From Nocardia sp. BMG51109 (GTDB lineage: Bacteria > Actinomycetota > Actinomycetes > Mycobacteriales > Mycobacteriaceae): a stretch of DNA of 64,000 nt. The translations under genes were made by a program, and so were the position numbers. The stretch lies in the NCBI RefSeq assembly GCF_000526215.1, contig NZ_JAFQ01000004.1, positions 1,116,001 to 1,180,000 on the forward strand, written 5' to 3'. Below the pieces are notes generated by a model that was given only the letters and a program-made list of their open reading frames with translations, did not search any database and was not told the DNA's origin. Shown here one piece after another: positions 26,751-35,436 of the stretch (positions are counted from its first letter, which is position 1; each line of letters starts with the position of its first letter).

Positions 26751-27680
26751 GTGAGGCGCAGGCAGAAGCCGCCGCTGCCGAAGCGGCACGGGCTGGATCC
26801 GGCGCGGCTGCGGCTGCCGGAGGACGGGACCTGGGCGACCATCCGCGATCATCTCGTGGAGCGGCTGCCCCGGGTGCCGGCCGCGCGCATCGACGAACTG
26901 CTGGCCGAGGGCGGCATCGTCGACCTGTCCGGCCCGATCGCACCGGACGCGCCCTACGTGCCGGGCGGGGCGGTGTGGTTCCACCGGGATCTGCCGGAGG
27001 AGACCTCGGTGCCGTTCGAGCTCACCGTCGTGCATCGCGACGACGCGCTGCTCGTCGTCGACAAACCGCATTTCCTGTCCACGATTCCGCGCGGACAGCA
27101 CATTCTGCAGACCGCGCTGGTGCGGCTGCGGCAGGACCTGGATCTACCCGATCTCGTTCCCGCGCATCGGCTCGACCGGGCCACCGCCGGCCTGGTGCTG
27201 TTCGTGATCGATCCCGCCCGCCGCGGCGCCTATCAGACCCTGTTCCACCGCCGCGAGGTCGCCAAGCGGTACGAGGCGATCGCTCCGCACGACCCGGGCC
27301 TGCGCTTTCCCCGGACGGTGCGCAGCCGGATCATCAAGGAGCGCAACATTATCCGCGCGTTCGAGGTGGACGGCGAACCGAACGCGGAGACACTGGTGGA
27401 GCTGCTCGAACACCGCGGCGGGCTGGGCCGCTATCGCCTGACCCCGCATACCGGACGCACCCATCAACTGCGCCTGCACATGAACGGGCTCGGGCTCCCG
27501 ATTCTCGGCGACGACTTCTTCCCCGAACTCACCGACCGCGCCGTCGACGACTTCACCCGGCCGCTCCAATTGCTGGCCACCACACTGGAATTCACCGATC
27601 CCGTCACGCACGAGCCGCGCCGTTTCGAGACCACGCGATCGTTGCGGGCGTGGGTCGATCCCGAGGGATGGGCGGGCTGA
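26751..27680 (+). CDS. RluA-family RNA pseudouridine synthase
   Basis: 309 residues from a GTG. An S4-like N-terminal region is followed by the catalytic domain. The RluA motif HRLDRATAGLVLF (about 143-155) contains the catalytic Asp. Further family segments are VVDKPHFLSTIPRG, PHTGRTHQLRLHMNGLGLPILGD and the C-terminal QLLATTLEFTDPVT. The enzyme isomerises uridine to pseudouridine in rRNA or tRNA; the target position cannot be read. It is a single gene. A long open frame overlapping it on the same strand is a shadow. Confidence 0.9.
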   Translation: MRRRQKPPLPKRHGLDPARLRLPEDGTWATIRDHLVERLPRVPAARIDELLAEGGIVDLSGPIAPDAPYVPGGAVWFHRDLPEETSVPFELTVVHRDDALLVVDKPHFLSTIPRGQHILQTALVRLRQDLDLPDLVPAHRLDRATAGLVLFVIDPARRGAYQTLFHRREVAKRYEAIAPHDPGLRFPRTVRSRIIKERNIIRAFEVDGEPNAETLVELLEHRGGLGRYRLTPHTGRTHQLRLHMNGLGLPILGDDFFPELTDRAVDDFTRPLQLLATTLEFTDPVTHEPRRFETTRSLRAWVDPEGWAG

Positions 27681-27766
27681 GCCGGTCCGCACCACCGGCG
27701 GCGGCGCGCGGTGGTTCAATCGGACGACGCCGAGCGACAAGTGCGGCGGGAGCGGAGGATCGTCAT

Positions 27767-28429
27767 GTGTCGCAGCCACCTTCTCCGTCGTCGCCGTATC
27801 CGGCGCCGCCGCGCATCACGCCCTCGACCGGCTGGTACGTGTTCGCCGCACTGCTCGTCGTCGCCGGGATCGCGGGCGCCGTCGCGATCGGGGTGACGGG
27901 CCTGCTGCGATCGTCGAATACGGTCGACGACTTCCAGCGGGTCTCGATTCCCGGTTCGGGCGATGTGCACCTCACCGAAACCGGCGGCCACACCGTCTAT
28001 TTCGAGTATCCCGGCGCGACGGCCGATGTCTTCGAGGGCGGCGTGAACGTCCGGCTCATCGACCCGGACGGCGGCACCGTTGCGCTCCGGGACTATTCAT
28101 CGTCGCTGACCTACGACCTCGGCGGGCACGAAGGGCGGGCCGGGTTCTCGTTCGACGCGCCCGCCCCGGGCACGTACCACCTTGTGACGCAGGGGGATTC
28201 CGGGGTCACCGCAGCGGTCGGGAGCGGTATCGGCGGCTCGCTCGGCACTACGGTCGTCCTCGCGCTCGGCGTCGGCGTGGCCGGAGTCGCCCTAGGCATC
28301 ATCGTGTTCATCGTCGTTCTGGTCCGGCGCGGCGCGAGCAGGCGCAGGCTCGGCCCGGCGTTCGGCCGGGGCGGTCCCCCACCGGGCCACCCGGCCGGTC
28401 CCCCGCCGCCCGGCCCGCACGAATTCTGA
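27767..28429 (+). CDS. hypothetical membrane-anchored protein with an extracytoplasmic beta-rich domain
   Basis: 220 residues from GTG 27767, preceded by AGCGGAGG nine bases upstream. A Pro/Ser-rich cytoplasmic tail is followed by a membrane helix (about 23-47, GWYVFAALLVVAGIAGAVAIG). A domain of about 115 residues (VHLTETGGHTVYFEYPG ... APAPGTYHLVTQGDSGVTAAV) should lie outside, then a second helix (about 165-190) and a Gly/Pro/Arg-rich tail. The outer domain has the look of a small beta-sandwich. I recognise no family. It is convergent with the EXLDI gene, four bases apart. Confidence 0.7.
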   Translation: MSQPPSPSSPYPAPPRITPSTGWYVFAALLVVAGIAGAVAIGVTGLLRSSNTVDDFQRVSIPGSGDVHLTETGGHTVYFEYPGATADVFEGGVNVRLIDPDGGTVALRDYSSSLTYDLGGHEGRAGFSFDAPAPGTYHLVTQGDSGVTAAVGSGIGGSLGTTVVLALGVGVAGVALGIIVFIVVLVRRGASRRRLGPAFGRGGPPPGHPAGPPPPGPHEF

Positions 28430-28433
28430 TCGC

Positions 28434-28886
28434 TCAAATATCCAGGTCCTCCGTCCGGGGCTGCTGCACCGCGGCCGCGACGCGGCGATAGAGCTTGGGC
28501 GCGATCGCCACCCGCAGCTCGTCGAGCGAATCCACCACCTGCACCGAGAAATCGCCCCAGTTCTGCTCGCCGACGCCGAGCGCGGAGCGCCAGTTCCGCC
28601 AGTCGGACAGGCTGGTCAGCGTCGACAGATCGGACCAGTCGGCCTGCTGGCGCTGGATCACGAACTTGCCCTTGCGGCTGCGGTACACCCTGGTCGCCTC
28701 GATGCCGGCCTTCGTGATCTCCCGGACCTCGGCCAGGTGGCGGCCCTCGAAGCGCTTCCGGAGCACGCCGCCCGGGCCGTCCCGCAGGACGATCTCGCCG
28801 TATTCGACGCCGACCAGGTCGATCCGGTTGCCCTCCGCGGGCCGCTCGTCGAGCACGTCCGGGTTCTGCGGATCCGTGGTCATCAT
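28434..28886 (-). CDS. EXLDI family protein
   Basis: 150 residues from the ATG at 28886, which has GGAGTGAAC just upstream (an ATG at 28901 has none). The protein ends in RTEDLDI, the E-x-L-D-I C-terminal motif that names this actinobacterial family. Upstream of it are the family-like segments VEYGEIVLRDGPGGVLRKRFEGRHLAEV and VQRQQADWSDL-type text, followed by ELRVAIAPKLYRRVAAAV. The function is unknown. Two palindromes lie in its upstream region (28909-28922 and 29016-29031), so it is probably controlled by a DNA-binding repressor not encoded nearby. Confidence 0.75.
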   Translation of the reverse strand: MMTTDPQNPDVLDERPAEGNRIDLVGVEYGEIVLRDGPGGVLRKRFEGRHLAEVREITKAGIEATRVYRSRKGKFVIQRQQADWSDLSTLTSLSDWRNWRSALGVGEQNWGDFSVQVVDSLDELRVAIAPKLYRRVAAAVQQPRTEDLDI

Positions 28887-28908
28887 GTTCACTCCATTCA
28901 TCGACAAC

Positions 28909-28922
28909 TGCGCACGTGCGCA
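28909..28922. promoter_or_regulatory. 14-bp palindrome upstream of the EXLDI gene
   Basis: TGCGCACGTGCGCA is a perfect palindrome 23 bp upstream of the EXLDI start codon, where it would fall between promoter and start. It may be an operator or an mRNA hairpin. Confidence 0.4.
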
Positions 28923-29015
28923 TTCCTTGATCTCTCCCGCACGCGCGTCCGGTACGGCCGGAATCCGGTGCGCCCTCGGCATTCTCGCTTCCGGAGCATC
29001 CCGTCCCGCTAGAAC

Positions 29016-29031
29016 TATACGTAGACGTATA
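29016..29031. promoter_or_regulatory. TATACGT-AG-ACGTATA palindrome between the EXLDI and CPBP genes
   Basis: A perfect inverted repeat with 7-bp arms, AT-rich against a very GC-rich background. It lies 130 bp from the EXLDI start and 70 bp from the CPBP protease start. Its form is typical of a PadR-, MarR- or TetR-type operator. Which gene it serves is not decided by the sequence. Confidence 0.55.
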
Positions 29032-29100
29032 CATACAACACAAGGGCCGGCCGCCGAGAGTATTCGGCGAGGCGGGACGCATGAACGTAGACTGGCCGCG

Positions 29101-29859
29101 ATGTCTCGAAACGATAACGACGCCGCCTCGTCGTCGGCGCGCGTCGGCCCGGCCCGCCGGCTGCACGCCTACCTGGATGTCGCCGTCGTCGTGGTGGTGC
29201 TGGCCGGCACCAATCTCGTCGCCCACTTCACCTCGGCATGGGCGAACATCGTGACGGTGCCGATCGCCGCGGTGGCGCTGGTCGCGGTGATGCGCCGGCG
29301 CGGGCTCGGCTGGGCCGAACTCGGCCTGTCGCCGCGGCACTGGCGCCGGGGCACGCTCTACGCGGTGGGCGCGGTCGGCATCGTGCTGAGCGCGGTCGCC
29401 CTCGGCGCCCTGCTGCCGATCACGCGGCCCTTCTTCCTGGCCGACCGGTACGCCACCATTTCGGGGGCGTTGATCGCGTCGATGATCGTGATCCCGTTGC
29501 AGACCGTCATTCCCGAGGAGCTGGCCTTCCGGGGCGTGCTGCACGGCGCGCTCGACCGCGCGTACGGCGTGCGCGGCGTATTCACCGCCGGGTCACTGCT
29601 TTTCGGACTCTGGCACATCGCCTCGTCGCTCGGGTTGACCAGCGGCAATCGCGGGCTGAGCGCATTTCTCGGCGGCGGCACGGCCGGACAGGTCGGCGGA
29701 ATAGCGCTGGCCGTACTCGCCACGGGCGCGGCCGGTGCGGTATTCACCTGGTTGCGGCGGCGCAGCGGCAGCCTGCTCGCGCCGATCGCGCTGCACTGGT
29801 CGCTGAACGGGGCCAGCGCACTGACCGCGGCGATACTCTGGCACACCGCGCTGCGCTGA
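29101..29859 (+). CDS. CPBP family intramembrane glutamic endopeptidase
   Basis: 252 residues with about seven membrane helices. The CPBP/Rce1 active-site motifs are present: PEELAFRG (Glu-Glu and Arg, about 139-146), FGLWHI with the first catalytic His (about 170), and HWSLNG with the second (about 234). Bacterial members cleave or bind small peptides within the membrane; some protect against self-made bacteriocins or process peptides. The neighbouring genes offer no substrate, though a RiPP-like cluster lies 3.4 kb to the right. The start ATG has no strong ribosome binding site. Confidence 0.87.
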   Translation: MSRNDNDAASSSARVGPARRLHAYLDVAVVVVVLAGTNLVAHFTSAWANIVTVPIAAVALVAVMRRRGLGWAELGLSPRHWRRGTLYAVGAVGIVLSAVALGALLPITRPFFLADRYATISGALIASMIVIPLQTVIPEELAFRGVLHGALDRAYGVRGVFTAGSLLFGLWHIASSLGLTSGNRGLSAFLGGGTAGQVGGIALAVLATGAAGAVFTWLRRRSGSLLAPIALHWSLNGASALTAAILWHTALR

Positions 29860-29945
29860 AATCCGCACCGGCCGGGTTCCGCTCGAAAGTCGCGGGTAGG
29901 TGAGCATTTTCGCGCCGATACCCGAACTGATGTTCGGTGTTGCCA

Positions 29946-29974
29946 TTGACCTCGCGTAGGTCACGGATTACTCT
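29946..29974 (+). promoter_or_regulatory. sigma70-like promoter for the DUF2637 gene
   Basis: TTGACC (-35) and TACTCT (-10) are separated by 17 bases, in a locally AT-richer stretch 77 bp before the ATG at 30052. Confidence 0.5.
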
Positions 29975-30051
29975 CGCTTCGATCACACATATGTTCGAGT
30001 AATCGGCTGTGACGATATTCGGGACCATACCTGCTTCATGGAAGGCTCGCG

Positions 30052-33000
30052 ATGCGCGACGACCAGTCGGCCGGGAATGCGGAGATATCGGGCGAGATAT
30101 CGGCGGACGCGTTGTCTCCGGGGGCGAGACGAGCGGCGGAGTTTCGGGAATACCCCGCCGATGCCGAGATCGCCGCCCTGGCGCAGCGGGTGGCAACGGC
30201 ACGCGGCAAGCTCCCCTTGCAGACGGATCCGGCGCTGTTCGAGGAGCTGTCGGAATCGGAGATCTCGGCAGAACGCGATCTGGCGGAATGGATTCGAGGG
30301 CAGCGCCGGCGTCAGCGCCGCCGGGCGGTATCCGCCGAACTGGCCGCCGAGAAGCGCGACCGGCGCGTGGCGCTCGCCTTGCGCCGCTCCGACGATGCCG
30401 ACGCCCGCTGGCACCGGAAGGCCCTCGCGGCCCGGCGCCGGGTGTCGAATCCCGATGCGCGCCTTGCCCAGCTGTACCGTCGCGCCGAATGGTCCTCGCG
30501 CGCGCTGATCGGCGTGGTGGTGCTCGGCATGGTGTGGGCGGGGGTGAACGTCCAGCAGAATCTCGTGCCCAGCGGAGACATGTCCGACCCGCTGTACTGG
30601 CTGAGCTACGGCTTCGAGGCGATGATCTCGATCCCCATCATCACCATCATGGTGGTCGCGACCACCGCCGCCCGGTGGGGGCGCGAGATCGCCCGCGGCA
30701 AGGTGGTTTTCCTGGAGGCCGCGCTACTGGGAGTGACCATCGCGCTGAATGCGGGCCCGCACCTGGCGGCGGGCGCGGCCGCGCACGCGGCCGAGGCGGC
30801 GGTCGCCCCGGTCATGGTCGGCGTGGTGATCTGGTTGCACGCCTGGGTTTCCACCCGGTACGCGCAGTTGATCGATGGCATCCCGGAGCACGCCGCCGGC
30901 GGGCCCGGCCGGACCTTCACGCACAGCCTCGTCGACGCCTTCGCGGCACCGGCACGGTCGGCGACCGATGATTACCTCCGGATGCCGCGCGATCATTCCG
31001 ATGGCGGCACGTTTCCCGGTTCCGACCCTGGACACGATGGCGGCGAATACACATCCCCGCCTCGCAACTCGCCTGCCCCGGCCGGATCCGCCGGGATCGA
31101 CCGGCCCGCCGATCGTAGGCGCGTAAACGGATTGTCACACAACGGTTTTCACCCGAACGACGGCCGACCGTACGATAGCGGCCTCCCCCTGCGTTCGCCA
31201 CAGGCCGACCACGGCAGCCCACACCCCGCAACCGGATTCACAGGCGTCCACGATGCTCCGCATCATCGCCACGTCGATGATGCGATCTCCGGGCCACCTG
31301 CCGCCGACCGCCATAATGGCGAATATCCCACGGCAACAACGGCTTCCTTTCCCGACAGCGGCAGCCCTCGCCTTCCGGCCGACCCGGCCGACGATGTTGC
31401 CGCACACCGGAGCCATGTGAATGGCTTGGGGACCAATGGCTTTCACCAGAACAACGGCCACTCCAACGGCAACGGGCTTCCCATCCATCCGCTGTACGCC
31501 GAACACGACGGCGGCGAACACCCGTCCGGTACCGCCTCGGCCACCGAGTCGAGCGGAGTCCAGCCGCACCCCGCCGACGACGTCCGGCCGGAGGCATCCC
31601 CGCCACCTCCCGTAAACGGGTACGACAGCGAATACCCCACGGCAACAGCGGATTACCTGCCCCGGAACGGCACCGCATATCCCTCGCCCAACAACGTTCC
31701 GGTGCCTCGAGATCGCGTCAACGGCGTGGGACACAACGGATTTCATCAGAACAACGGACGTTCCAACGGCAGCGAGGTTCCCCTCCATTCGTTGCACACC
31801 GACCACAACGGTCCCGCGGTGGATTCGGCCGAGCGTCCCGCGCCGCCGGTCCGACCTGTGAACGGCCACGCCGAAGAACAGGCCGAACGCCACCACGACG
31901 GCATCGAGCCAGGCCAGGCCCGCGACGAGCACGGCACCACGCGCAACACGATGGACCCCACACGAGCGACGACGAGCACCGAGCGTCCCGCCGGGGATTC
32001 GTGGGGGCAGAACCATACAGCGGTCGAGCCGAACCACGCTGTCATCGAGAACAACCCCCTGCGGAACCCGGCGGAGGCCACGCCTCCCCGGGCAAACACC
32101 GGACAGCCGGTCGACCCGCTGCCTGCGACGGTAACCGACCCACCCGCCAGAGATTCGTTGGGGCACAGGGATGTCCCCGCCGAGCAAAGCCGAATGCAGG
32201 GCTCCGCCGAGATCTCTCGACCACCGGCGAACGGCAAGCACCCCGCCGAATCGGAGATCAGGACGGCCGAGACCCGACTGCAAGGTCCCGGCATCGATAC
32301 CGAACCATCCCCGACCACCCGGCCTGACCGTAGCTCCACAGCACAAGCACACAGCGACGATCGGCGCGGAGCTGACCGGGCGACGGCCGAGCACCCGTAC
32401 ACGCGCCGCACCCTCGCCGCCTCCAGCCGGTCCTCGGCTCCCGCTGACGGCGAGCAGTTCGCCGAGTCGGAGGCCGCTGCGGCGCCCGGAGCCGAGCCCC
32501 AGGATCCCGGCACCGATCCCGAACCGCCGGTGATGGGCGGGCCGGGCCACGAGCCCGGGGCGAGGCGAGCCGACCCCCAGCACGCCGTGGCGCCCGAAGA
32601 CGAATCACACGGCACGGGTAGGGGACGCTCCCGGTCTGCCGGAACGGGCCATGGGCCGGCGGCACGCGAGGATGACGACCGCCGCGGCGGGGGCACCGAG
32701 ACCAACGCCGGGCATCCGCACACTCGTCCCGAAGCTGCCGGACGGTCTTCGGCATCTTCCGAGTCCGGCCGGAAGACCCAGGCCCGCAAGCAGACCCACC
32801 GCGGCACGCAATTGGCCCTGGACGAGCCGCCGGTCGACGTGTCCGAGTACCGGCGCCCCTACGTCGTGGCCGACACGGAACCCGAAGCGGTGGCGGAGGA
32901 TTCGGTCGACGCCGGTACGTCCGCCGCCGACCTGGCCGCCGAGATCGACAACGTGGGGGTCTGGGCGGTGGCCCGCGAGATCTCCGAGCGCCGGTTGTCC

Positions 33001-33159
33001 AAGCTGCCGGTCGAACAGCTCGCCGAGATCCTCACCCTCGCCGACGAATCCTGGACTCCCGCCGCCATCGGCGCCTCCATCGGCCTCCCCGGCTCCCGCA
33101 TCCTCGGCATCCTCGACGCCGCGCGCCGCATCCGCCTCCCCTACGCGGTCAGCGGCTGA
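30052..33159 (+). CDS. DUF2637 membrane protein with long disordered repeat region and C-terminal HTH-like domain
   Basis: 1035 residues. The N-terminal 115 residues are charged and helical. About four membrane helices follow (roughly residues 145-275; AEWSSRALIGVVVLGMVW, IPIITIMVVATT, FLEAALLGVTIALNAG, VMVGVVIWLHAWVS), the DUF2637 pattern seen in proteins linked to actinobacterial plasmid spread. Residues about 310-900 are Pro/Gly/Asn/His-rich and disordered. They contain three imperfect copies of an approximately 100-residue unit marked by VNGLGxNGFHQNNG. The last 75 residues (VWAVAREISERRLSKLPVEQLAEIL ... IGLPGSRILGILDAARR) look like a DNA-binding helix-turn-helix. No integrase or transfer gene is nearby. 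Confidence 0.75.
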   Translation: MRDDQSAGNAEISGEISADALSPGARRAAEFREYPADAEIAALAQRVATARGKLPLQTDPALFEELSESEISAERDLAEWIRGQRRRQRRRAVSAELAAEKRDRRVALALRRSDDADARWHRKALAARRRVSNPDARLAQLYRRAEWSSRALIGVVVLGMVWAGVNVQQNLVPSGDMSDPLYWLSYGFEAMISIPIITIMVVATTAARWGREIARGKVVFLEAALLGVTIALNAGPHLAAGAAAHAAEAAVAPVMVGVVIWLHAWVSTRYAQLIDGIPEHAAGGPGRTFTHSLVDAFAAPARSATDDYLRMPRDHSDGGTFPGSDPGHDGGEYTSPPRNSPAPAGSAGIDRPADRRRVNGLSHNGFHPNDGRPYDSGLPLRSPQADHGSPHPATGFTGVHDAPHHRHVDDAISGPPAADRHNGEYPTATTASFPDSGSPRLPADPADDVAAHRSHVNGLGTNGFHQNNGHSNGNGLPIHPLYAEHDGGEHPSGTASATESSGVQPHPADDVRPEASPPPPVNGYDSEYPTATADYLPRNGTAYPSPNNVPVPRDRVNGVGHNGFHQNNGRSNGSEVPLHSLHTDHNGPAVDSAERPAPPVRPVNGHAEEQAERHHDGIEPGQARDEHGTTRNTMDPTRATTSTERPAGDSWGQNHTAVEPNHAVIENNPLRNPAEATPPRANTGQPVDPLPATVTDPPARDSLGHRDVPAEQSRMQGSAEISRPPANGKHPAESEIRTAETRLQGPGIDTEPSPTTRPDRSSTAQAHSDDRRGADRATAEHPYTRRTLAASSRSSAPADGEQFAESEAAAAPGAEPQDPGTDPEPPVMGGPGHEPGARRADPQHAVAPEDESHGTGRGRSRSAGTGHGPAAREDDDRRGGGTETNAGHPHTRPEAAGRSSASSESGRKTQARKQTHRGTQLALDEPPVDVSEYRRPYVVADTEPEAVAEDSVDAGTSAADLAAEIDNVGVWAVAREISERRLSKLPVEQLAEILTLADESWTPAAIGASIGLPGSRILGILDAARRIRLPYAVSG
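31115..31810 (+). repeat. three degenerate ~295-300-bp coding repeats within the DUF2637 gene
   Basis: Similar segments begin near 31115, 31402 and 31710. Each encodes a VNGxxxNGFHxNxG core followed by LP(L/I) and DH or EH. The segments between copies also share EYPTAT. The repeats are in frame. Confidence 0.65.
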
Positions 33160-33180
33160 TATCCGGACGGAATGCCGGCC

Positions 33181-33241
33181 GCATCGACTGGGTGTGCGCT
33201 CTCGGCAGGGCCGGGTGATCGCCCGGCCGTGATGTCGATGC
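33181..33241. terminator. nested inverted repeats between convergent genes
   Basis: An outer pair GCATCGAC (33181-33188) and GTCGATGC (33234-33241) encloses a perfect GGCCGGG/CCCGGCC hairpin with a 6-base loop (33209-33228). It sits between the stops of the DUF2637 and YcaO genes and probably terminates both. Confidence 0.5.
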
Positions 33242-33264
33242 GGATGGCCGCCGAGACCTTCCGC

Positions 33265-35436
33265 TCAGCACAGCGGATGCGGTTCGGGGTTGACCGATTC
33301 GGTGCAGTCCTCCGGGTGGCGGTCGAGCCCGTCGCCGCAGTGCAGCGGATGCAGTCCGACCCCCAGGGCGCGGACCACTCGGATCGGCACGGCGTGCAGG
33401 TCCGCGGCGGTGAGATCCGCGAGGGCGAAGCGGATTCCCTTGCGGGACAGCCGGGCCGCCATGTCCTCGAGTGACAGACCGCCGTCGCGGGCCCGCAACT
33501 CGGACCTGGTCACCTCGGCAACCGCGGCGTCGCGCAGGAAGTCGAAGGCCACAGCGCGCCGGGCCGGGACGTAGTAGAGCGCGTGGTCGAGGAACGTCCG
33601 CACATCGGCTGCCGCGAGCTCTGGAATGTCACTCGCCGCCATCCGCCGGCGGAGGTGATTTCCCGTGTGGGCGAGTTCGAAAACGGCCTTGCGGAGGGCG
33701 ATACGCGGTTCCAGGTGGGCGGCAACGCCCACATGGGCTCCCGGCCATCGTCGACCGTCACCGAATCCGATGGCAAGGATCGTGGGCACGCGATCGATGG
33801 CCCCGTGCAGGAGATAGCACTCGACCGTGGCGCCCAGACGTTCGAGTTCGGTGACGGCCCGTACGGTGTCCTCGTCGGCGATGTGCCGGCGCGGTACGGG
33901 CCGGGCGGGCCGCCGATGCAGCCAGGTGCCGATGAACGCGTCCCGTTCGAGCAGTTCGAGGACGGCGCGCCGGACGGCATCGGAATAGCCCGCCCCGGCG
34001 GCCAATCCGCTCGAGGTCACCTGGCAGTAACTGTGGTCGAGCGATTCCGGCGAACGGTAGTAGGTGAGCAGGGCGGGCATCCACACCGAAGAGCCGGTGT
34101 CGAGCCATGTTCCGCGGATCCAGCCGTGTGGTGCGTCCGGGTCGAAGGGAACGAACGGAAATCCGGGGCGGCCGTATCGGCGTTCGGGATAACGAGGCAG
34201 CCGGCCAGGGTCGAGTACATCGCCGGGGAGGTGGCCGCGCGGCGCCCGTACGACACGCTCGGAGGCGACGATGGAGGACGAGTACCGCTCGAGCGCTTCG
34301 GCACCGGCCGCGATGAGCGCCTCGGTGGGAGTCGCGCCCTTTCCGCTCGCCGTTTCCAGGCGGTCGCCCGGATAGGTGGCCGCGGTGCCCGGCGCGAGGA
34401 CGGCCCGTGCCCGGAACGGAAAGCACGGGTCCCCGGGTTCGTGGGCATCGTCTCCGAGGTATGTGATGATTCCGGTCCGGACATCCGTCACGCGGCGAAT
34501 ATCCGACAGCAGTTCCTCGCCACCGTGCGCAGGCCGGGTGATCATCGTCCGGCCCGGCGCACATTCGGGGCAGTGCGGCAGCGGCGTCACGGGACGCACA
34601 TCGCTTCGGAGAGTGGCGAAGTCGAAGACGAGAACACCGCCGAGCAACCGGGGTTCGGCGTATCCGGTGAGCAGAGCGGCGGCTTCGGAGACGACCAGAC
34701 CCGCCACGATCTCCGCCGAGCCCGGCGGCCGGATCGGCGGCGTTCCGGGACCGCTCGTCGCGTTGCCGGACGGCTGTCGCAGTGCGTCCGGGGTGTGCGC
34801 GAGCAGCCGCATCCGCGCGCAGTACCAGCAGGCTTCCGTTCCGTCACGGCTCAGCGGGCCGATGACGGCCTCGTTCCCACGGATCACCGTGTCCAGCACG
34901 GCTGTTCCGACCGGGCGACAGATACGGTGCACGGCCCGGCGGGTGGCGAGGTCGCCGCCGGCGGCGCCGATCAGGACGAGGTCGAAGCTCTCGTCCGGCG
35001 GCATCGTGACGTTCCGGGACCGGCCGACCGTTCGCACACCGCGCCGCGCCAGCCCGGCTGCGGCGGGATCGGTCCAGGTCTCGTCCCCTACCACCAATAC
35101 TCGTGCGCGGCAGAGCTTCTCGGCGACGGCGGCCGGATCGAGCCCACGGGTGCGGTAGAACCTGTCCTCGGCGTTCCAGCCCACGCCGCCGACGGTCGTG
35201 ACCACACCGGCCCGTTCGAGCACATCGAGCAGTGCCGGGCAGTGCGGCCGGAGTTCCGGCGGTGCGGCGGCGATGACGGCGGCGCGGTCGCGGCTGCCGT
35301 CCAGCAGCGGCACGATCGCATCCAGCGCGGCCACCGCCGCCGCGTCCGGCAGACGGCAGGTTCCGATCTCCGATATCAGGACAACCCCGTCGGGTTCGGT
35401 GAGAACCCTTGCCCCGGTGGCAAGTTCGAGTCGCAT
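33265..35436 (-). CDS. TOMM-type cyclodehydratase: E1-like/YcaO fusion
   Basis: 723 residues. The N-terminal half has a PqqD/RRE-like start (about 1-85), an E1-like nucleotide-fold region (ARVLVVGDE), and a paired CxxC zinc site in CWYCARM (about 209-212) and CPECAPG. The C-terminal half is YcaO: the ATP-binding Glu residues are in ATPTEALIAAGAEALERYSS and in AVLELLERDAFIG, after VTSSGLAAGAGYSDAV. The protein ends PEPHPLC, a PxPxP tail that TOMM cyclodehydratases place in the active site. The family uses ATP to cyclise Cys, Ser or Thr into azolines. It starts directly at the stop of the radical SAM gene. No SagB-type dehydrogenase is nearby. Confidence 0.85.
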   Translation of the reverse strand: MRLELATGARVLTEPDGVVLISEIGTCRLPDAAAVAALDAIVPLLDGSRDRAAVIAAAPPELRPHCPALLDVLERAGVVTTVGGVGWNAEDRFYRTRGLDPAAVAEKLCRARVLVVGDETWTDPAAAGLARRGVRTVGRSRNVTMPPDESFDLVLIGAAGGDLATRRAVHRICRPVGTAVLDTVIRGNEAVIGPLSRDGTEACWYCARMRLLAHTPDALRQPSGNATSGPGTPPIRPPGSAEIVAGLVVSEAAALLTGYAEPRLLGGVLVFDFATLRSDVRPVTPLPHCPECAPGRTMITRPAHGGEELLSDIRRVTDVRTGIITYLGDDAHEPGDPCFPFRARAVLAPGTAATYPGDRLETASGKGATPTEALIAAGAEALERYSSSIVASERVVRAPRGHLPGDVLDPGRLPRYPERRYGRPGFPFVPFDPDAPHGWIRGTWLDTGSSVWMPALLTYYRSPESLDHSYCQVTSSGLAAGAGYSDAVRRAVLELLERDAFIGTWLHRRPARPVPRRHIADEDTVRAVTELERLGATVECYLLHGAIDRVPTILAIGFGDGRRWPGAHVGVAAHLEPRIALRKAVFELAHTGNHLRRRMAASDIPELAAADVRTFLDHALYYVPARRAVAFDFLRDAAVAEVTRSELRARDGGLSLEDMAARLSRKGIRFALADLTAADLHAVPIRVVRALGVGLHPLHCGDGLDRHPEDCTESVNPEPHPLC

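Noticed and set aside
26747..28429. A 560-codon frame overlapping the pseudouridine synthase and ending with the membrane protein
   Set aside because: Only the part after GTG 27767 looks like protein; the rest is a shadow of the pseudouridine synthase.
29101..30051. CPBP protease as the leader peptidase of the RiPP operon
   Set aside because: It lies more than 3 kb away, beyond an unrelated large gene and on the other strand; there is no direct sequence link.
30052..33159. Integrated conjugative element around the DUF2637 gene
   Set aside because: No integrase, excisionase, replication or FtsK/Tra gene and no attachment-site repeats were found in the window.
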